A stretch of DNA of 64,000 bases from an uncultured Caldilineaceae bacterium (GTDB taxonomy: Bacteria; Chloroflexota; Anaerolineae; Caldilineales; Caldilineaceae), in contig CATOTS010000012.1 in NCBI GenBank assembly GCA_951813625.1, forward strand, positions 62,001 through 126,000, in the 5' to 3' direction. Position numbers and translations under genes: made by a program. Position 1 is the first letter of the stretch; each line of letters opens with the position of its first letter. The notes beneath the pieces were generated by a model. The model was not told the origin of the DNA and did no database searches. It was given only the letters and a program-made list of their open reading frames with translations. Positions 8,872 to 16,429 of the stretch are shown here, in pieces.

Positions 8872-9324
8872 TCAAGCCCGGCTTCTCATGCCATCCACGC
8901 CCCAGGCGCGTCCGGCGTCGGTTACAAAAAAAACGCCATGCCACATCGCCAGCATGACGTAGCTCCATGGCCATTCGCCCGGCACTTCCAGCAGGCCGAT
9001 GCCGAGGTTGAGGGCCATACCCAGGCCCAGCAACGCGCCGATGCGGGTGAAGGCGCCGGTCAGCAGGCTGAGGCCAACGGCCAACTCCGCCAGGAAGATC
9101 AGCCAGGCAAAGAGCGTGAAGTTCGGCAGCACGACCTGCTCGACGAACAGGCCGTAGAGCGGAAACGCCGCGTGCGCTACTTCCAGCTGCAACCAGTCCA
9201 TCAGCCCGCGGCCGTCCGCCGGCATGAAATCGGGCGGCAACTTCCAGCGCAGCGAGAAGAGCCACAACAGGCCGATTATCGGCCGGGCGACAGCAATCGG
9301 CCACAAGGGGCCCTGCGCATTCAT
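8872..9324 (-). CDS. DoxX-family membrane protein (copy 2)
   Basis: A 150-residue four-helix membrane protein. WPIAVARPIIGLLWLF forms helix 1, LAVGLSLLTGAFTRIGALLGLGMAL the second and third, and DAGRAWGVDG closes the family signature near the C-terminus, matching AGRAWGLD in the other DoxX 1.5 kb away. The start lies 2 bp after the stop codon of the ABC ATPase, so it is almost certainly translated as part of that operon. DoxX proteins have no settled biochemical role outside the archaeal thiosulfate:quinone oxidoreductase. Context here (ABC importer on one side, YeeE/YedE on the other) points to electron transfer or membrane handling of an imported sulfur compound. Confidence 0.8.
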   Translation of the reverse strand: MNAQGPLWPIAVARPIIGLLWLFSLRWKLPPDFMPADGRGLMDWLQLEVAHAAFPLYGLFVEQVVLPNFTLFAWLIFLAELAVGLSLLTGAFTRIGALLGLGMALNLGIGLLEVPGEWPWSYVMLAMWHGVFFVTDAGRAWGVDGMRSRA

Positions 9325-9326
9325 CG

Positions 9327-10364
9327 TTACGGCTCCAAAGGCAGCAGGTGGATTCGCTCGCGGGGAAGATGCAACACGATTCTCTCCCCGCGGCGAAAGC
9401 GTTGATAGGGCGGCACGGTCAGTTGCAGCTGTGTGTCGCTGATGCCGGCGCCGCAGCGCGCCACCAACCCCTGGAAACTGTAAGATTCGACGGAACCGAC
9501 CAGATTGTTGTGGCCGTTGCGCCCAACCTCCACGGCTTCAGGCCGGATCGTCACCAGCACGTCGCCGTCCGGCCTGTCCGTTGCAACCACTTCCAGCGGG
9601 CCAAGCGAGGTCTCGACAATGCCTCCGCGTTTGATGCCCGGCAGGAAGTTGATACCCCCGAAGAAACGGGCTACTTCGCTATCAACCGGGCGTTCGAAGA
9701 AGCTGCGCGGCGTGCCCGTCTGCCGCACTCTGCCCTGCATCAACAGACAGATTCGGTCGGCGACGGCGACAGCGTCGGTCTGGTCGTGGGTGACGAAGAT
9801 CATGGTGATGCCGGCCTGCTGTTGCAGCGTGCGAATTGTGCCGCGCAGTTCTTCGCGCAGGCTGGGCTCCAGGCTGCTAAGAGGTTCATCCAGCAGGAGC
9901 ACGCGCGGCTGGATCACCAGCGCCCTCGCCAGCGCCACGCGCTGCCGCTGACCGCCGGAAAGCTCGCCGGGCCAGCGCGCCTCATAACCGGCCAGCTGCA
10001 CCGCCGCTAAGGCTTCGGCCACCCTGCTGCGAATCACGGCCGAGTCCATCCGCCGCATCTTCAGGCCGAAGGCCACATTAGCGGCGACGTTCATGAACGG
10101 GAATAGCGCATGCTCCTGGAAGACCATCACGGCGCCGCGTTGTTCCGGCGGCACGTCGAGCACAGAGCGGTCATCGAAGCGAATGTCGCCTTCACTTGGC
10201 TGCAACAGGCCGGCCAGGGCGCGCAACATGGTCGTCTTGCCGCTGCCGGATGGACCGAGCAGCACCATAAGCTCGCCCGGCTCGACGCGCAATGTTACGC
10301 TGCCCAGAACCTGTGAACCGGGCGAATAGATGACGGATAGGTTGTCCAACGCGACGGATGTCAT
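9327..10364 (-). CDS. ABC transporter ATP-binding protein with TOBE domain
   Basis: A 345-residue ATPase. Walker A GPSGSGKTT is at residues 37-45, the signature LSGGQ at 135-139, Walker B LLLDEP at 156-161, and the switch histidine is in FVTHDQ. After residue ~240 there is a TOBE-type regulatory domain (DVLVTIRPEAVEV), as in PotA, CysA and ModC. The permeases beside it are of the polar-amino-acid type, whose usual ATPases are short and lack TOBE, so this is a mixed pairing. The gene follows the binding-protein gene by 9 bp and precedes DoxX by 2 bp. It powers solute import; the long CysA-like form fits a sulfur-type solute, which remains inference. Confidence 0.88.
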   Translation of the reverse strand: MTSVALDNLSVIYSPGSQVLGSVTLRVEPGELMVLLGPSGSGKTTMLRALAGLLQPSEGDIRFDDRSVLDVPPEQRGAVMVFQEHALFPFMNVAANVAFGLKMRRMDSAVIRSRVAEALAAVQLAGYEARWPGELSGGQRQRVALARALVIQPRVLLLDEPLSSLEPSLREELRGTIRTLQQQAGITMIFVTHDQTDAVAVADRICLLMQGRVRQTGTPRSFFERPVDSEVARFFGGINFLPGIKRGGIVETSLGPLEVVATDRPDGDVLVTIRPEAVEVGRNGHNNLVGSVESYSFQGLVARCGAGISDTQLQLTVPPYQRFRRGERIVLHLPRERIHLLPLEP

Positions 10365-10373
10365 AGCGCTCTA

Positions 10374-11231
10374 TTACTCGGGCCAGACCTCCATCTGCCC
10401 GCCTAGCGGCAGCTGGATGGGAGCATCCGGGCCTTCGAACCAGCGGAAGTAGATCTCGTGGTAGAGACCGGACTTCCACAGCTCCTGCAACGCGTAGTTC
10501 ACCTGATCGCGCCAGGTGGACTGGTTGTTGGGCACACCGATGCCGAACTGCACGGGATTGTGACCGCCGGGCAGAAGCTCAAGCGCAGGGTCGCCCGCGG
10601 CCAGCGCCAACATGGTGATGTTGTCCTCGGTGTAACCTTCGACGGCGCCGTCGCGCAGGGCTTGCATGGCGGCCAGTTTGTCGCTGAACTCGACGATTTC
10701 CGGCTCCGCGCCCCCTTGCGCCGCGCTATAGGCGATCCAGGATGGGATGGCGGAGCTGCCGGCGTTGGCCGCCACCTTCTTGCCCATCAGTTCATCAATC
10801 GACGTGTAGTCGCCGGTCCGTATCAGAAACGACTGGTTGTCCCAAAAATAGGTGATGCTGAAGTCGATGGCGTTGTCCCGTTTGCGCGTGTGGTTCATGC
10901 TGGCGATCGAGATTTCGACCCGCCCCTCCTGCAGGAAGCTGATGCGGGTCGTGCCGTCGACAACAATCAGTTCGGGCTCCAGGCCCATTTGCGCGGCGAT
11001 CGCACGGGCGAGGTCGACGTCGAAACCGACCCATTCACCGTCTTCGGTTACAAAACTGAGCGGTGGATTGTCGTTGCGTACGCCGATTCGGACTGTCCCG
11101 CGGGCGCTGATCTCGTCGGCAAGGGCACCGACGCCGCCCGCTGGAAGCGGCGCGATTGGCTGGCATCCGCCAAATACAAGCGCCGCGAGAACTAGAATGA
11201 TCAAGAACGGAGACAGTGACTTCGTTGACAT
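10374..11231 (-). CDS. ABC transporter solute-binding lipoprotein (SBP family 3)
   Basis: A 285-residue exported lipoprotein: a hydrophobic signal (residues 8-20) ends in the lipobox LVFGGC with the lipidated Cys at 23. The mature part is a family 3 periplasmic-type binding protein, starting TVRIGVRNDNPPLSF, with GFDVDLARAIA and the ...SIASMNHTRKR... strand typical of amino-acid binders. The ligand-pocket Arg in this family lies in the MNHTxxR segment, suggesting an alpha-amino acid or related zwitterion. A GGAGGG ribosome site lies 6-7 nt before the ATG. It is separated by 195 bp from the permease genes upstream, so it may be expressed at a higher level from its own promoter. Confidence 0.88.
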   Translation of the reverse strand: MSTKSLSPFLIILVLAALVFGGCQPIAPLPAGGVGALADEISARGTVRIGVRNDNPPLSFVTEDGEWVGFDVDLARAIAAQMGLEPELIVVDGTTRISFLQEGRVEISIASMNHTRKRDNAIDFSITYFWDNQSFLIRTGDYTSIDELMGKKVAANAGSSAIPSWIAYSAAQGGAEPEIVEFSDKLAAMQALRDGAVEGYTEDNITMLALAAGDPALELLPGGHNPVQFGIGVPNNQSTWRDQVNYALQELWKSGLYHEIYFRWFEGPDAPIQLPLGGQMEVWPE

Positions 11232-11426
11232 TGCATCCCTCCCCTAGCTGTCAGTTTGCTGATGAGGTTGTTGACTTTCAGACGCACGATATGAATGCGC
11301 GGGAGCAGCGCGCTCAAGCTTAACATAGTCGAAACTACAAGTTCTGTAAGAAGCGGTACGCATTCAAGCAAAATTGGTTCAGATTACACGAGATGACGCG
11401 AAAGTCGTTCCCAAAGAATGAGCGAT

Positions 11427-12149
11427 TCAATAGCTGAAGAACGAGTGAACGAGGTCCGGCTGGCGGCTGCGTTGCTCCCAGCGTTGAGAAAGGCGAGAAA
11501 GGCCGAAGGCAATTACGAAGTAGAGAACGCCGACAAAGCTGTACATCGTCACCCAATAGCGGGCGTTGGTGACATCCGCGCCCAAGGCCATGCGGGCGAC
11601 GGTCATCACTTCGGCCACACCAATAACGACAACGACCGATGTGTCCTTGAACAGGCTGATGGCCTGGCCGGTGAAAGCCGGCAGCATGACCCGAAGCGCG
11701 TAGCGCAGCTTGATCAGCAAGTACACCTGGCGCGGGCGGCTGCCCATGAGCCGGGCGGATTCGACCAGCTCCACTGGCACGGTCGAAAGACCGGCGCGCA
11801 GGATCTCAGCCTGGTAGGCGCTGGAATAGAGAATCAACGCCACCAACGCCGACATGCGCGGGCTCCAGTTCAACCCGAAGCGGACGCCGCCGAGGCCCTG
11901 ATGCACGAGAACCAGCAGCAAGATCAGGGGCAGGCCGCGGAAAACTTCGACATAGGCGACGGCGCACCAGCGCAGCGGCCGCCAGCCTGCACGCTCCGCG
12001 CTGCTGACCGGCATGGCGAGACAGAAACCGACGGCTACCGCCACCACGGCCAGGATCAGGCTGAGCGTCAGGCCGCCCGGCCGCTGACCCGGGAAGCCGA
12101 ACAGGAGGATCGGCAGCTTCTCAATCAGAAAGGAGAGATGATCATTCAT
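11427..12149 (-). CDS. Polar amino acid-type ABC transporter permease 2
   Basis: A 240-residue permease with five helices. The EAA-type cytoplasmic loop that contacts the ATPase is ELVESARLMGSRPRQVYLLIKL (positions ~131-152), and EVFRGLPLILLL and YSSAYQAEILRAG are typical of HisQ/M-GltJ/K permeases. It overlaps the upstream permease gene by 8 bp (an ATGAATGA junction), indicating translational coupling. It would form a heterodimer with its neighbour and work with the binding lipoprotein and the TOBE-containing ATPase encoded downstream. Confidence 0.88.
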   Translation of the reverse strand: MNDHLSFLIEKLPILLFGFPGQRPGGLTLSLILAVVAVAVGFCLAMPVSSAERAGWRPLRWCAVAYVEVFRGLPLILLLVLVHQGLGGVRFGLNWSPRMSALVALILYSSAYQAEILRAGLSTVPVELVESARLMGSRPRQVYLLIKLRYALRVMLPAFTGQAISLFKDTSVVVVIGVAEVMTVARMALGADVTNARYWVTMYSFVGVLYFVIAFGLSRLSQRWEQRSRQPDLVHSFFSY

Positions 12150-12909
12150 TCGTCTGGTGAGCAGTCGTCAGGGGCGTCTGCCGGCTGCCGGCCGCCAACC
12201 ACTGTTTCTCCACCCAGCGCAACAGACCGGAAAAGGCGAAGGCAAGCAGCAGATAGACGACGGCCGCAAGCAACAGGAATTCCAGCGCCAGAAACGTGCG
12301 GGTGATCGCGGTCTGTGCGCTGTGGAAGAACTCGGGCGTGGCGACAAATGCAGCCAACGCAGTATTTTTCAGATGGTGAATCAGGCGGGTCGAAATGGCC
12401 GGAAAGGCGGTGCGCAAGCCTTCGGGCAGCAGGACGCGGCGAAACAGTTCCAGCCGCGACGCGCCGAGCGTGCGGGCGGCGTCAACGTGTTGCTGGGGAA
12501 TGGCGCCAACGCCGGCCCGGAACAGCTCCGCCAGGTAAGCGCTTGTATTCAGGACCAATGCAATGCCTGCTGCCAGCGTGTAATAGGGCAGCGACAGCCC
12601 GCTCCAACCGCTGATCCAGTTGAGGAAGGCGTTATCGAAGAAGAGGCCTCGCCGAAACTCTGCAGGGAACAGGTTGGGCAGGGCGAAGGCCCAGATGATC
12701 ATCAGCACGAGCGCCGGCATGTTGCGGTGTATTTCCACATGGACAACCGCCAGCCCGTGCACGAACCGGTTTGCCGACAGGCGCATCGTCCCGGCGGCGA
12801 CCCCCACCGCCAGCGCCAAACCTGCGGTTGCGGCGGTCAGGACGACTGTGAGCAGCAGTCCGCGCAGCAGCAGATAGAGTAGGTCCTGCGTCAGCCAATC
12901 TAAAGGCAT
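12142..12909 (-). CDS. Polar amino acid-type ABC transporter permease 1
   Basis: A 255-residue inner-membrane permease. The coupling loop reads HVDAARTLGASRLELF with a following LPEGLRTAFP, and VHVEIHRNMPALVLMIIW and LNTSAYLAELFRAG match the HisQ/GltJ family. It is the first of the two permease genes and overlaps the end of the methyltransferase gene by 10 bp, so it belongs to the same transcript. There is no separate promoter space. The pair defines the import channel; specificity comes from the binding lipoprotein. Confidence 0.88.
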   Translation of the reverse strand: MPLDWLTQDLLYLLLRGLLLTVVLTAATAGLALAVGVAAGTMRLSANRFVHGLAVVHVEIHRNMPALVLMIIWAFALPNLFPAEFRRGLFFDNAFLNWISGWSGLSLPYYTLAAGIALVLNTSAYLAELFRAGVGAIPQQHVDAARTLGASRLELFRRVLLPEGLRTAFPAISTRLIHHLKNTALAAFVATPEFFHSAQTAITRTFLALEFLLLAAVVYLLLAFAFSGLLRWVEKQWLAAGSRQTPLTTAHQTNE

Positions 12910-13637
12910 CGGTCACAAATCAGGAGCATATTCTGGCTATTCTCGGTCAGTTCTGCGCCGGTGAAACCGGCGTAGCATTGGGCGATCCGCAGCCCGGCCG
13001 CGCCGAGGAGACTGGCAACGTCCTCCTGGCTGAAGAGGCGGTAGCGCAGGCGGTAGGTCTGTGTGTGCGACGGCGTGACGACGCGGAACTGTTCGGTCAC
13101 AACGTCGGCTTCGGTGTCGTAGCTACGCTCGACATGTGTATAGTTGTTCGCGTCGCCAAAGCGGTCGCAGGCCTTGAGCGCGTCGAGAGCGGGCTGCTTC
13201 TGCGGCAGCTCCAGCGCCAAGAGGCCGTCCGCCTTGAGAGCGTTGGCGACCGCGGCCAGCAGCCCGCGGTTGTCCGCAGGCGAATCGGCCGCGACCTGTC
13301 CCAAAGTAGTGAATAGGCAGATCGCGGCGTCGAACTGCCCCGCCATGGCAAAGTCTTCGCCGGCAACCTGTCGGAATTCGACCTCCGCGCCGGCCTCCGC
13401 GGCCTGCGCTCTGGCCGCCTCGATCATGGCTTCCGCCGGGTCGATTCCGAGCGCGCGATAGTTTAACCGTCCCAGCTCAATGGTGTGGCGACCGAACCCG
13501 CAGCCCACGTCCAGCACGCGCGCGTTCGGCGCCAGCGCCAGCGCGTCGACCAGAAAGTCGATTTCCCGTTGGGTTCGTTCTGCCGTCAACAGAGGATGAC
13601 CGAGGAAGGGTGAACCGTGAGAGAAGAAGTCCTTCAA
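12900..13637 (-). CDS. Class I SAM-dependent methyltransferase
   Basis: A 245-residue Rossmann-fold methyltransferase. Motif I is VLDVGCGFGRHT (residues ~41-52), the acidic ribose-binding residue follows in ALGIDPAEAM, and FDAAICLFTTLGQ is motif IV. The start is a TTG directly after an in-frame stop, so no longer form is possible; the ribosome site is weak. The 10-bp overlap with the first permease gene places it at the head of the importer operon. The target is unknown: a small molecule taken up by the importer, for example a thiol or amino-acid derivative, is the simplest guess from context. Confidence 0.8.
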   Translation of the reverse strand: MKDFFSHGSPFLGHPLLTAERTQREIDFLVDALALAPNARVLDVGCGFGRHTIELGRLNYRALGIDPAEAMIEAARAQAAEAGAEVEFRQVAGEDFAMAGQFDAAICLFTTLGQVAADSPADNRGLLAAVANALKADGLLALELPQKQPALDALKACDRFGDANNYTHVERSYDTEADVVTEQFRVVTPSHTQTYRLRYRLFSQEDVASLLGAAGLRIAQCYAGFTGAELTENSQNMLLICDRCL

Positions 13638-13681
13638 TGTTCAGTTTCCGGCTGCCGAGGCATCCGGCGGTGCATGCAAGG

Positions 13682-13698
13682 CCCCACCCACGGTGGGG
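13682..13698 (-). terminator. Hairpin between radical-SAM and methyltransferase genes
   Basis: CCCCACC and GGTGGGG form a 7-bp GC-rich stem around a 3-nt loop, 20 bp after the stop of the upstream minus-strand gene. There is no clear T-run on the minus strand, so termination would be weak or Rho-assisted. Confidence 0.35.
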
Positions 13699-13718
13699 AG
13701 ATACTGGTTGCGCTTTTT

Positions 13719-14618
13719 TCACAACGTATCCCGCACATCGAGCATCGGCAGGTCCTGGCGTTCCAGGTCGTAGAGAGCCTCAAAGGGAATGGCGGCATCA
13801 GCTTCTTCTGCGGCCTCGGCCCAGCCCTCGACCCAGTCCCGTTCGATGCCGTCGACATCATCGACTACGCGCAGCCGGTCGATGTTATAGGTCTCTTTCA
13901 GCTGCTTCATCTCGGCGGCGACGCTCTCCGGTGAACGCTGGCGGAAGCTCTGCCCGTGAACCGATTCACGACACCAGTCGCAGCCGTACGGGCAGCCGCG
14001 CGATGTCGCGATCGTCAACGAGGAGTAGCCGTTTTCCTCGCGCCAGGTCTCGAGATAGCGGTCCATGTCGATCAGGTCCCTGGCCGGCAGGGGCAGCTCG
14101 TCGAGACTGTCGATAAGCTGGCGCGGCTGGTTGACCGCGACCGTACCGTCGCTGTCCCGGAAGGCGATTCCCGGCTCGCGGCGCAGCAGTTCGGGCGTGA
14201 GCGGGCCGGCGTCTACCAGATGCAGCAGCGCGTCCAGCGTCTGCTCGCCCTCATGGTGGACGACCAGATCGACTTGGGGATACTGGAGATAGTGGGCAGG
14301 ATCTTTGGTCGGATCGGGGCCGCCGAGTATGGTCAACACGCCGGCGGCTTTGGCGTCGGCGGCCAGGTTTAGGGCCATTTCGCGCAGCGGCAAGACAGCG
14401 GAGATGCCAACCATGTCCGGCTGTTCAGCCGCCAGACGCGCCGAGAAGGCACCGACTTCCTCTTCGAATGTGCCATCGAAGACCGCGACAGCATGGCCCT
14501 GCGCGCGGACATAGCCTGCCAGATAAAGAAGGCCCAAAGGGAAGTAGGGGCTTTTCAGCGCTTCCTCTTCAGGATTCAGGCTCAGGAACAGTGGGTGGCA
14601 GAGAACTATTTTGGCCAT
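13719..14618 (-). CDS. B12-binding/radical-SAM protein, C-terminally short
   Basis: A 299-residue protein. Residues 1-140 form a cobalamin-binding-type Rossmann domain (PLGLLYLAGYVRAQGH, DMVGISAVLP, TILGGPDPT, HHEGE). The linker LDELPLPARDLID leads into the radical-SAM domain, whose cluster motif C-x3-C-x2-C is Cys209, Cys213 and Cys216 in RGCPYGCDWC. Family members usually continue for 200 or more residues after the cluster; here only 83 follow and the protein stops at DVRDTL. The half-barrel left would lack later SAM-binding strands. I found no continuation in other frames before the next gene, so this is either a natural short form or a truncated gene. Possible substrates include lipids or cofactors methylated by this class. 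Confidence 0.65.
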   Translation of the reverse strand: MAKIVLCHPLFLSLNPEEEALKSPYFPLGLLYLAGYVRAQGHAVAVFDGTFEEEVGAFSARLAAEQPDMVGISAVLPLREMALNLAADAKAAGVLTILGGPDPTKDPAHYLQYPQVDLVVHHEGEQTLDALLHLVDAGPLTPELLRREPGIAFRDSDGTVAVNQPRQLIDSLDELPLPARDLIDMDRYLETWREENGYSSLTIATSRGCPYGCDWCRESVHGQSFRQRSPESVAAEMKQLKETYNIDRLRVVDDVDGIERDWVEGWAEAAEEADAAIPFEALYDLERQDLPMLDVRDTL

Positions 14619-14844
14619 AGATTTTTTCTCAAGATACTCCGTTTTCAGCGATCACGTCTTTGTCCGCCGAAAACCAAGGGGCATTATACAGTAGAGGCCG
14701 TTGTCTGTCTAGGATGGCAAGAGCGCGGGTGCCGTCCAGCATTGAGGCACAAATCCCTATGCCTCAGGTAGCCGTAGCGTCATGGCCAATCCACGCTCCA
14801 TCCGCTGGCAAAGTTGCAGAATACGCTTCCCTGAATCCTTCTGG

Positions 14845-14905
14845 GCGGTCGGGCCTGACGGCCCTCCCTTGTGCGGGGGGACTCCCCCCGCAACGCCCCC
14901 CTGAC
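14845..14905 (+). repeat. Dispersed hairpin repeat, copy 1 (core only)
   Basis: The unit begins CGGTCGGGCCTG, passes through GGCCCTCCCTTGTGC, and contains the inverted pair GCGGGGGG / CCCCCCGC separated by ACT, then CAACGCCCCCCTGA. The same string with one or two changes is present at 32.32 kb and 37.78 kb. Confidence 0.75.
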
Positions 14906-15120
14906 ACCCCTCCACTCGCCGGGTGTGCATTCTAATGTAGCCCTGCGCAACCGGCCGCCCGTCGCCCCGCCTCCGTGTCTGCGCGATTCCAGCGCGGCGC
15001 CCACGCGCCGCGCGCCTACACGGCCGTGTGTGTGCGTCGCCAGCCGTTCGCGCCTTCGACCGGCGTGCACCGCTCCCTGCAGTTTCCTTCCCCCTAACCC
15101 CTGCCCCCTGCCCCCTGCAG

Positions 15121-15297
15121 TTCCGGCCCTCCCTTGTGCGGGGGAACGCCCCCCGCAACGCCCGCCTGATGGTCTCCCCCCGCCGAGCGTGGGGGTCAAT
15201 GCAGCCCTGCGCCTCTCCCAAAGGCCGGAAGACAATTCCAGCCGCCGCTGGCATGAATCCCCCCAGACGATTTCCACCCCAAGAGTGGGCTGGACCC
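15121..15297 (+). repeat. Dispersed hairpin repeat, copy 2 (long form)
   Basis: It has the hairpin core (CGGCCCTCCCTTGTGC, then G-run and C-run), the segment GATGGTCTCCCCCCGCCGAG, GCAGCCCTGCGCCTCTCCCA, and the tail with ACAATTCCAGCC, GCTGGCATGA and CCACCCCAAGAG. The same order of blocks occurs at 32322-32580, where an extra ~85 bp is inserted after GCAGCCCTGTGCC. Confidence 0.7.
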
Positions 15298-15327
15298 AAA
15301 GCGCGAGTGAGGAAAGGTCCGCGTTAG

Positions 15328-16419
15328 TCACATTTCCTCCGAAGTGGTCAGGGCGTCGCTCCAGGGCTGATGCTGTGCTTTTACCGTTTGTCCGCTTTCT
15401 GCTGCCTGAGCGGCCAGAATGTCCAGGTAGCGATCCTGGCAGGCCTCCGCGAGCGAGTAGGCGTCGTCGCCGCCGCCTACATATTCCGCCATGCGCAACA
15501 GCAGGTCGGCGACCGCGATCTCGTCGTCGGAGAGTTCGGCGGGCAGAGCGGGATTGCGGTACCACCACTGCTCGCCTGCCTGGATGCCCTTGAGATAGTT
15601 GCCCTCCAGGTTTCCGTCAGGGCCGGCGCTGTGACGGGTGAATGTTACTTCAATTGGTGTGCGGAAGTCCTGCAGGTAGATGGCGCGGTCATCGATGATC
15701 TCACCGCGCTCGCCACGCACAAGCAGCCGCTGGCCCCGAATCCACGCGAAGTACTGGTCGCTGCTGAAGTCGAGTACCCCGAGCCGGTCGCCGAAATCGA
15801 AGCCGGCCACGAGTTGGTTCGAATCGGTCACCTCTTCCTTGCTGGGCGGCCCCTGGCGGCCAGGTCCCTTCACGATGGGAGAGTTGAAGCGTCGCGCGCT
15901 GACCGTCGCCAATTCCGCTCCGATACCGAGGAAGCGGCGCATGAGGCTGATGCCGTGATAGCCGTGGGCGGCGGAAACCTGGGCCTGGCTGACGCGTCCC
16001 AGGCGGCCGCTGCGCGCGAAGGCGAGACGGGCGGCGTGGTGGGGCTGCCGCCAATACTGCTCGGCGACCTGGATGCGCGCGCCCTGCTCCTGCAATGTCC
16101 ACAGCGCATGCATTTCTTCTACGGTGCCCGCCGGCGGCGTTTCGGAAAGCACGGGGAGGCCCTGTTCCACCAGCTGGCGTACGATCGGAGGGTTGGCCTC
16201 CCAGGATACGCTGGTGACGACAAAGTCGGGCCTTTGCGCCTCGATCAGCTCGGTGAGTGAACGGTAGAGAGGAACACCGTATGCCGAGACCAGGCCGGCG
16301 GCCCGCTGCGGGCGCCGCGCCGCCAGCCCCGCCACCTCCAGCTGCCCGCGCAGGGCTTGAGCCGCACGCAGGAAGAAGCGCACGCGCCATCCGCTGCCGA
16401 CAATGCCGAATCGTACCAT
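15328..16419 (-). CDS. Gfo/Idh/MocA-family oxidoreductase
   Basis: About 363 residues. The N-terminal NAD(P)-binding strand is VRFGIVGSGWR (residues 2-12), followed by the family's VVTSVSWEANPPIVRQLVEQGLPVLSETPPA segment, where the usual catalytic EKP is replaced by ETP. The C-terminal alpha/beta domain has the HGYHGISLMRRFLG helix in place of the standard ...GG..D.g.H motif. These enzymes oxidise or reduce sugars, inositols and related polyols. The ATG start has GAAGGGGG about 5 nt upstream. It follows a paralogue by 10 bp, so the two are cotranscribed. With Lys replaced by Thr in EKP, the catalysis may differ from the classical family. Confidence 0.8.
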   Translation of the reverse strand: MVRFGIVGSGWRVRFFLRAAQALRGQLEVAGLAARRPQRAAGLVSAYGVPLYRSLTELIEAQRPDFVVTSVSWEANPPIVRQLVEQGLPVLSETPPAGTVEEMHALWTLQEQGARIQVAEQYWRQPHHAARLAFARSGRLGRVSQAQVSAAHGYHGISLMRRFLGIGAELATVSARRFNSPIVKGPGRQGPPSKEEVTDSNQLVAGFDFGDRLGVLDFSSDQYFAWIRGQRLLVRGERGEIIDDRAIYLQDFRTPIEVTFTRHSAGPDGNLEGNYLKGIQAGEQWWYRNPALPAELSDDEIAVADLLLRMAEYVGGGDDAYSLAEACQDRYLDILAAQAAESGQTVKAQHQPWSDALTTSEEM

Positions 16420-16429
16420 GCCGCCCCCT

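Larger units (their letters stand above)
14619..15327. other. 709-bp intergenic region, no gene; holds two dispersed-repeat copies
   Basis: Open frames on both strands here translate to Arg/Pro/Ala-rich sequence without any family resemblance and follow the GC-rich repeat units, so I do not call a gene. The stretch contains the hairpin core of a repeat that also occurs near 32.3 kb and 37.8 kb, once at about 14845-14905 and once in longer form at 15121-15297. Confidence 0.6.

Noticed and set aside
13619..13718. Second in-frame TGA (13719) of the radical-SAM gene as selenocysteine
   Set aside because: The sequence after the TGA does not continue the radical-SAM family and hits another stop within about 25 codons.
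14757..15593. Open frames on both strands between the radical-SAM and Gfo/Idh genes
   Set aside because: They are Arg/Pro/Ala-rich translations of the GC-rich repeat and extend into the neighbouring gene antisense; no family pattern.
15815..15830. GTTCGAATC string like a tRNA T-loop
   Set aside because: It is inside a coding sequence and no cloverleaf can be formed around it; no other tRNA-like sequence was noticed in the window.
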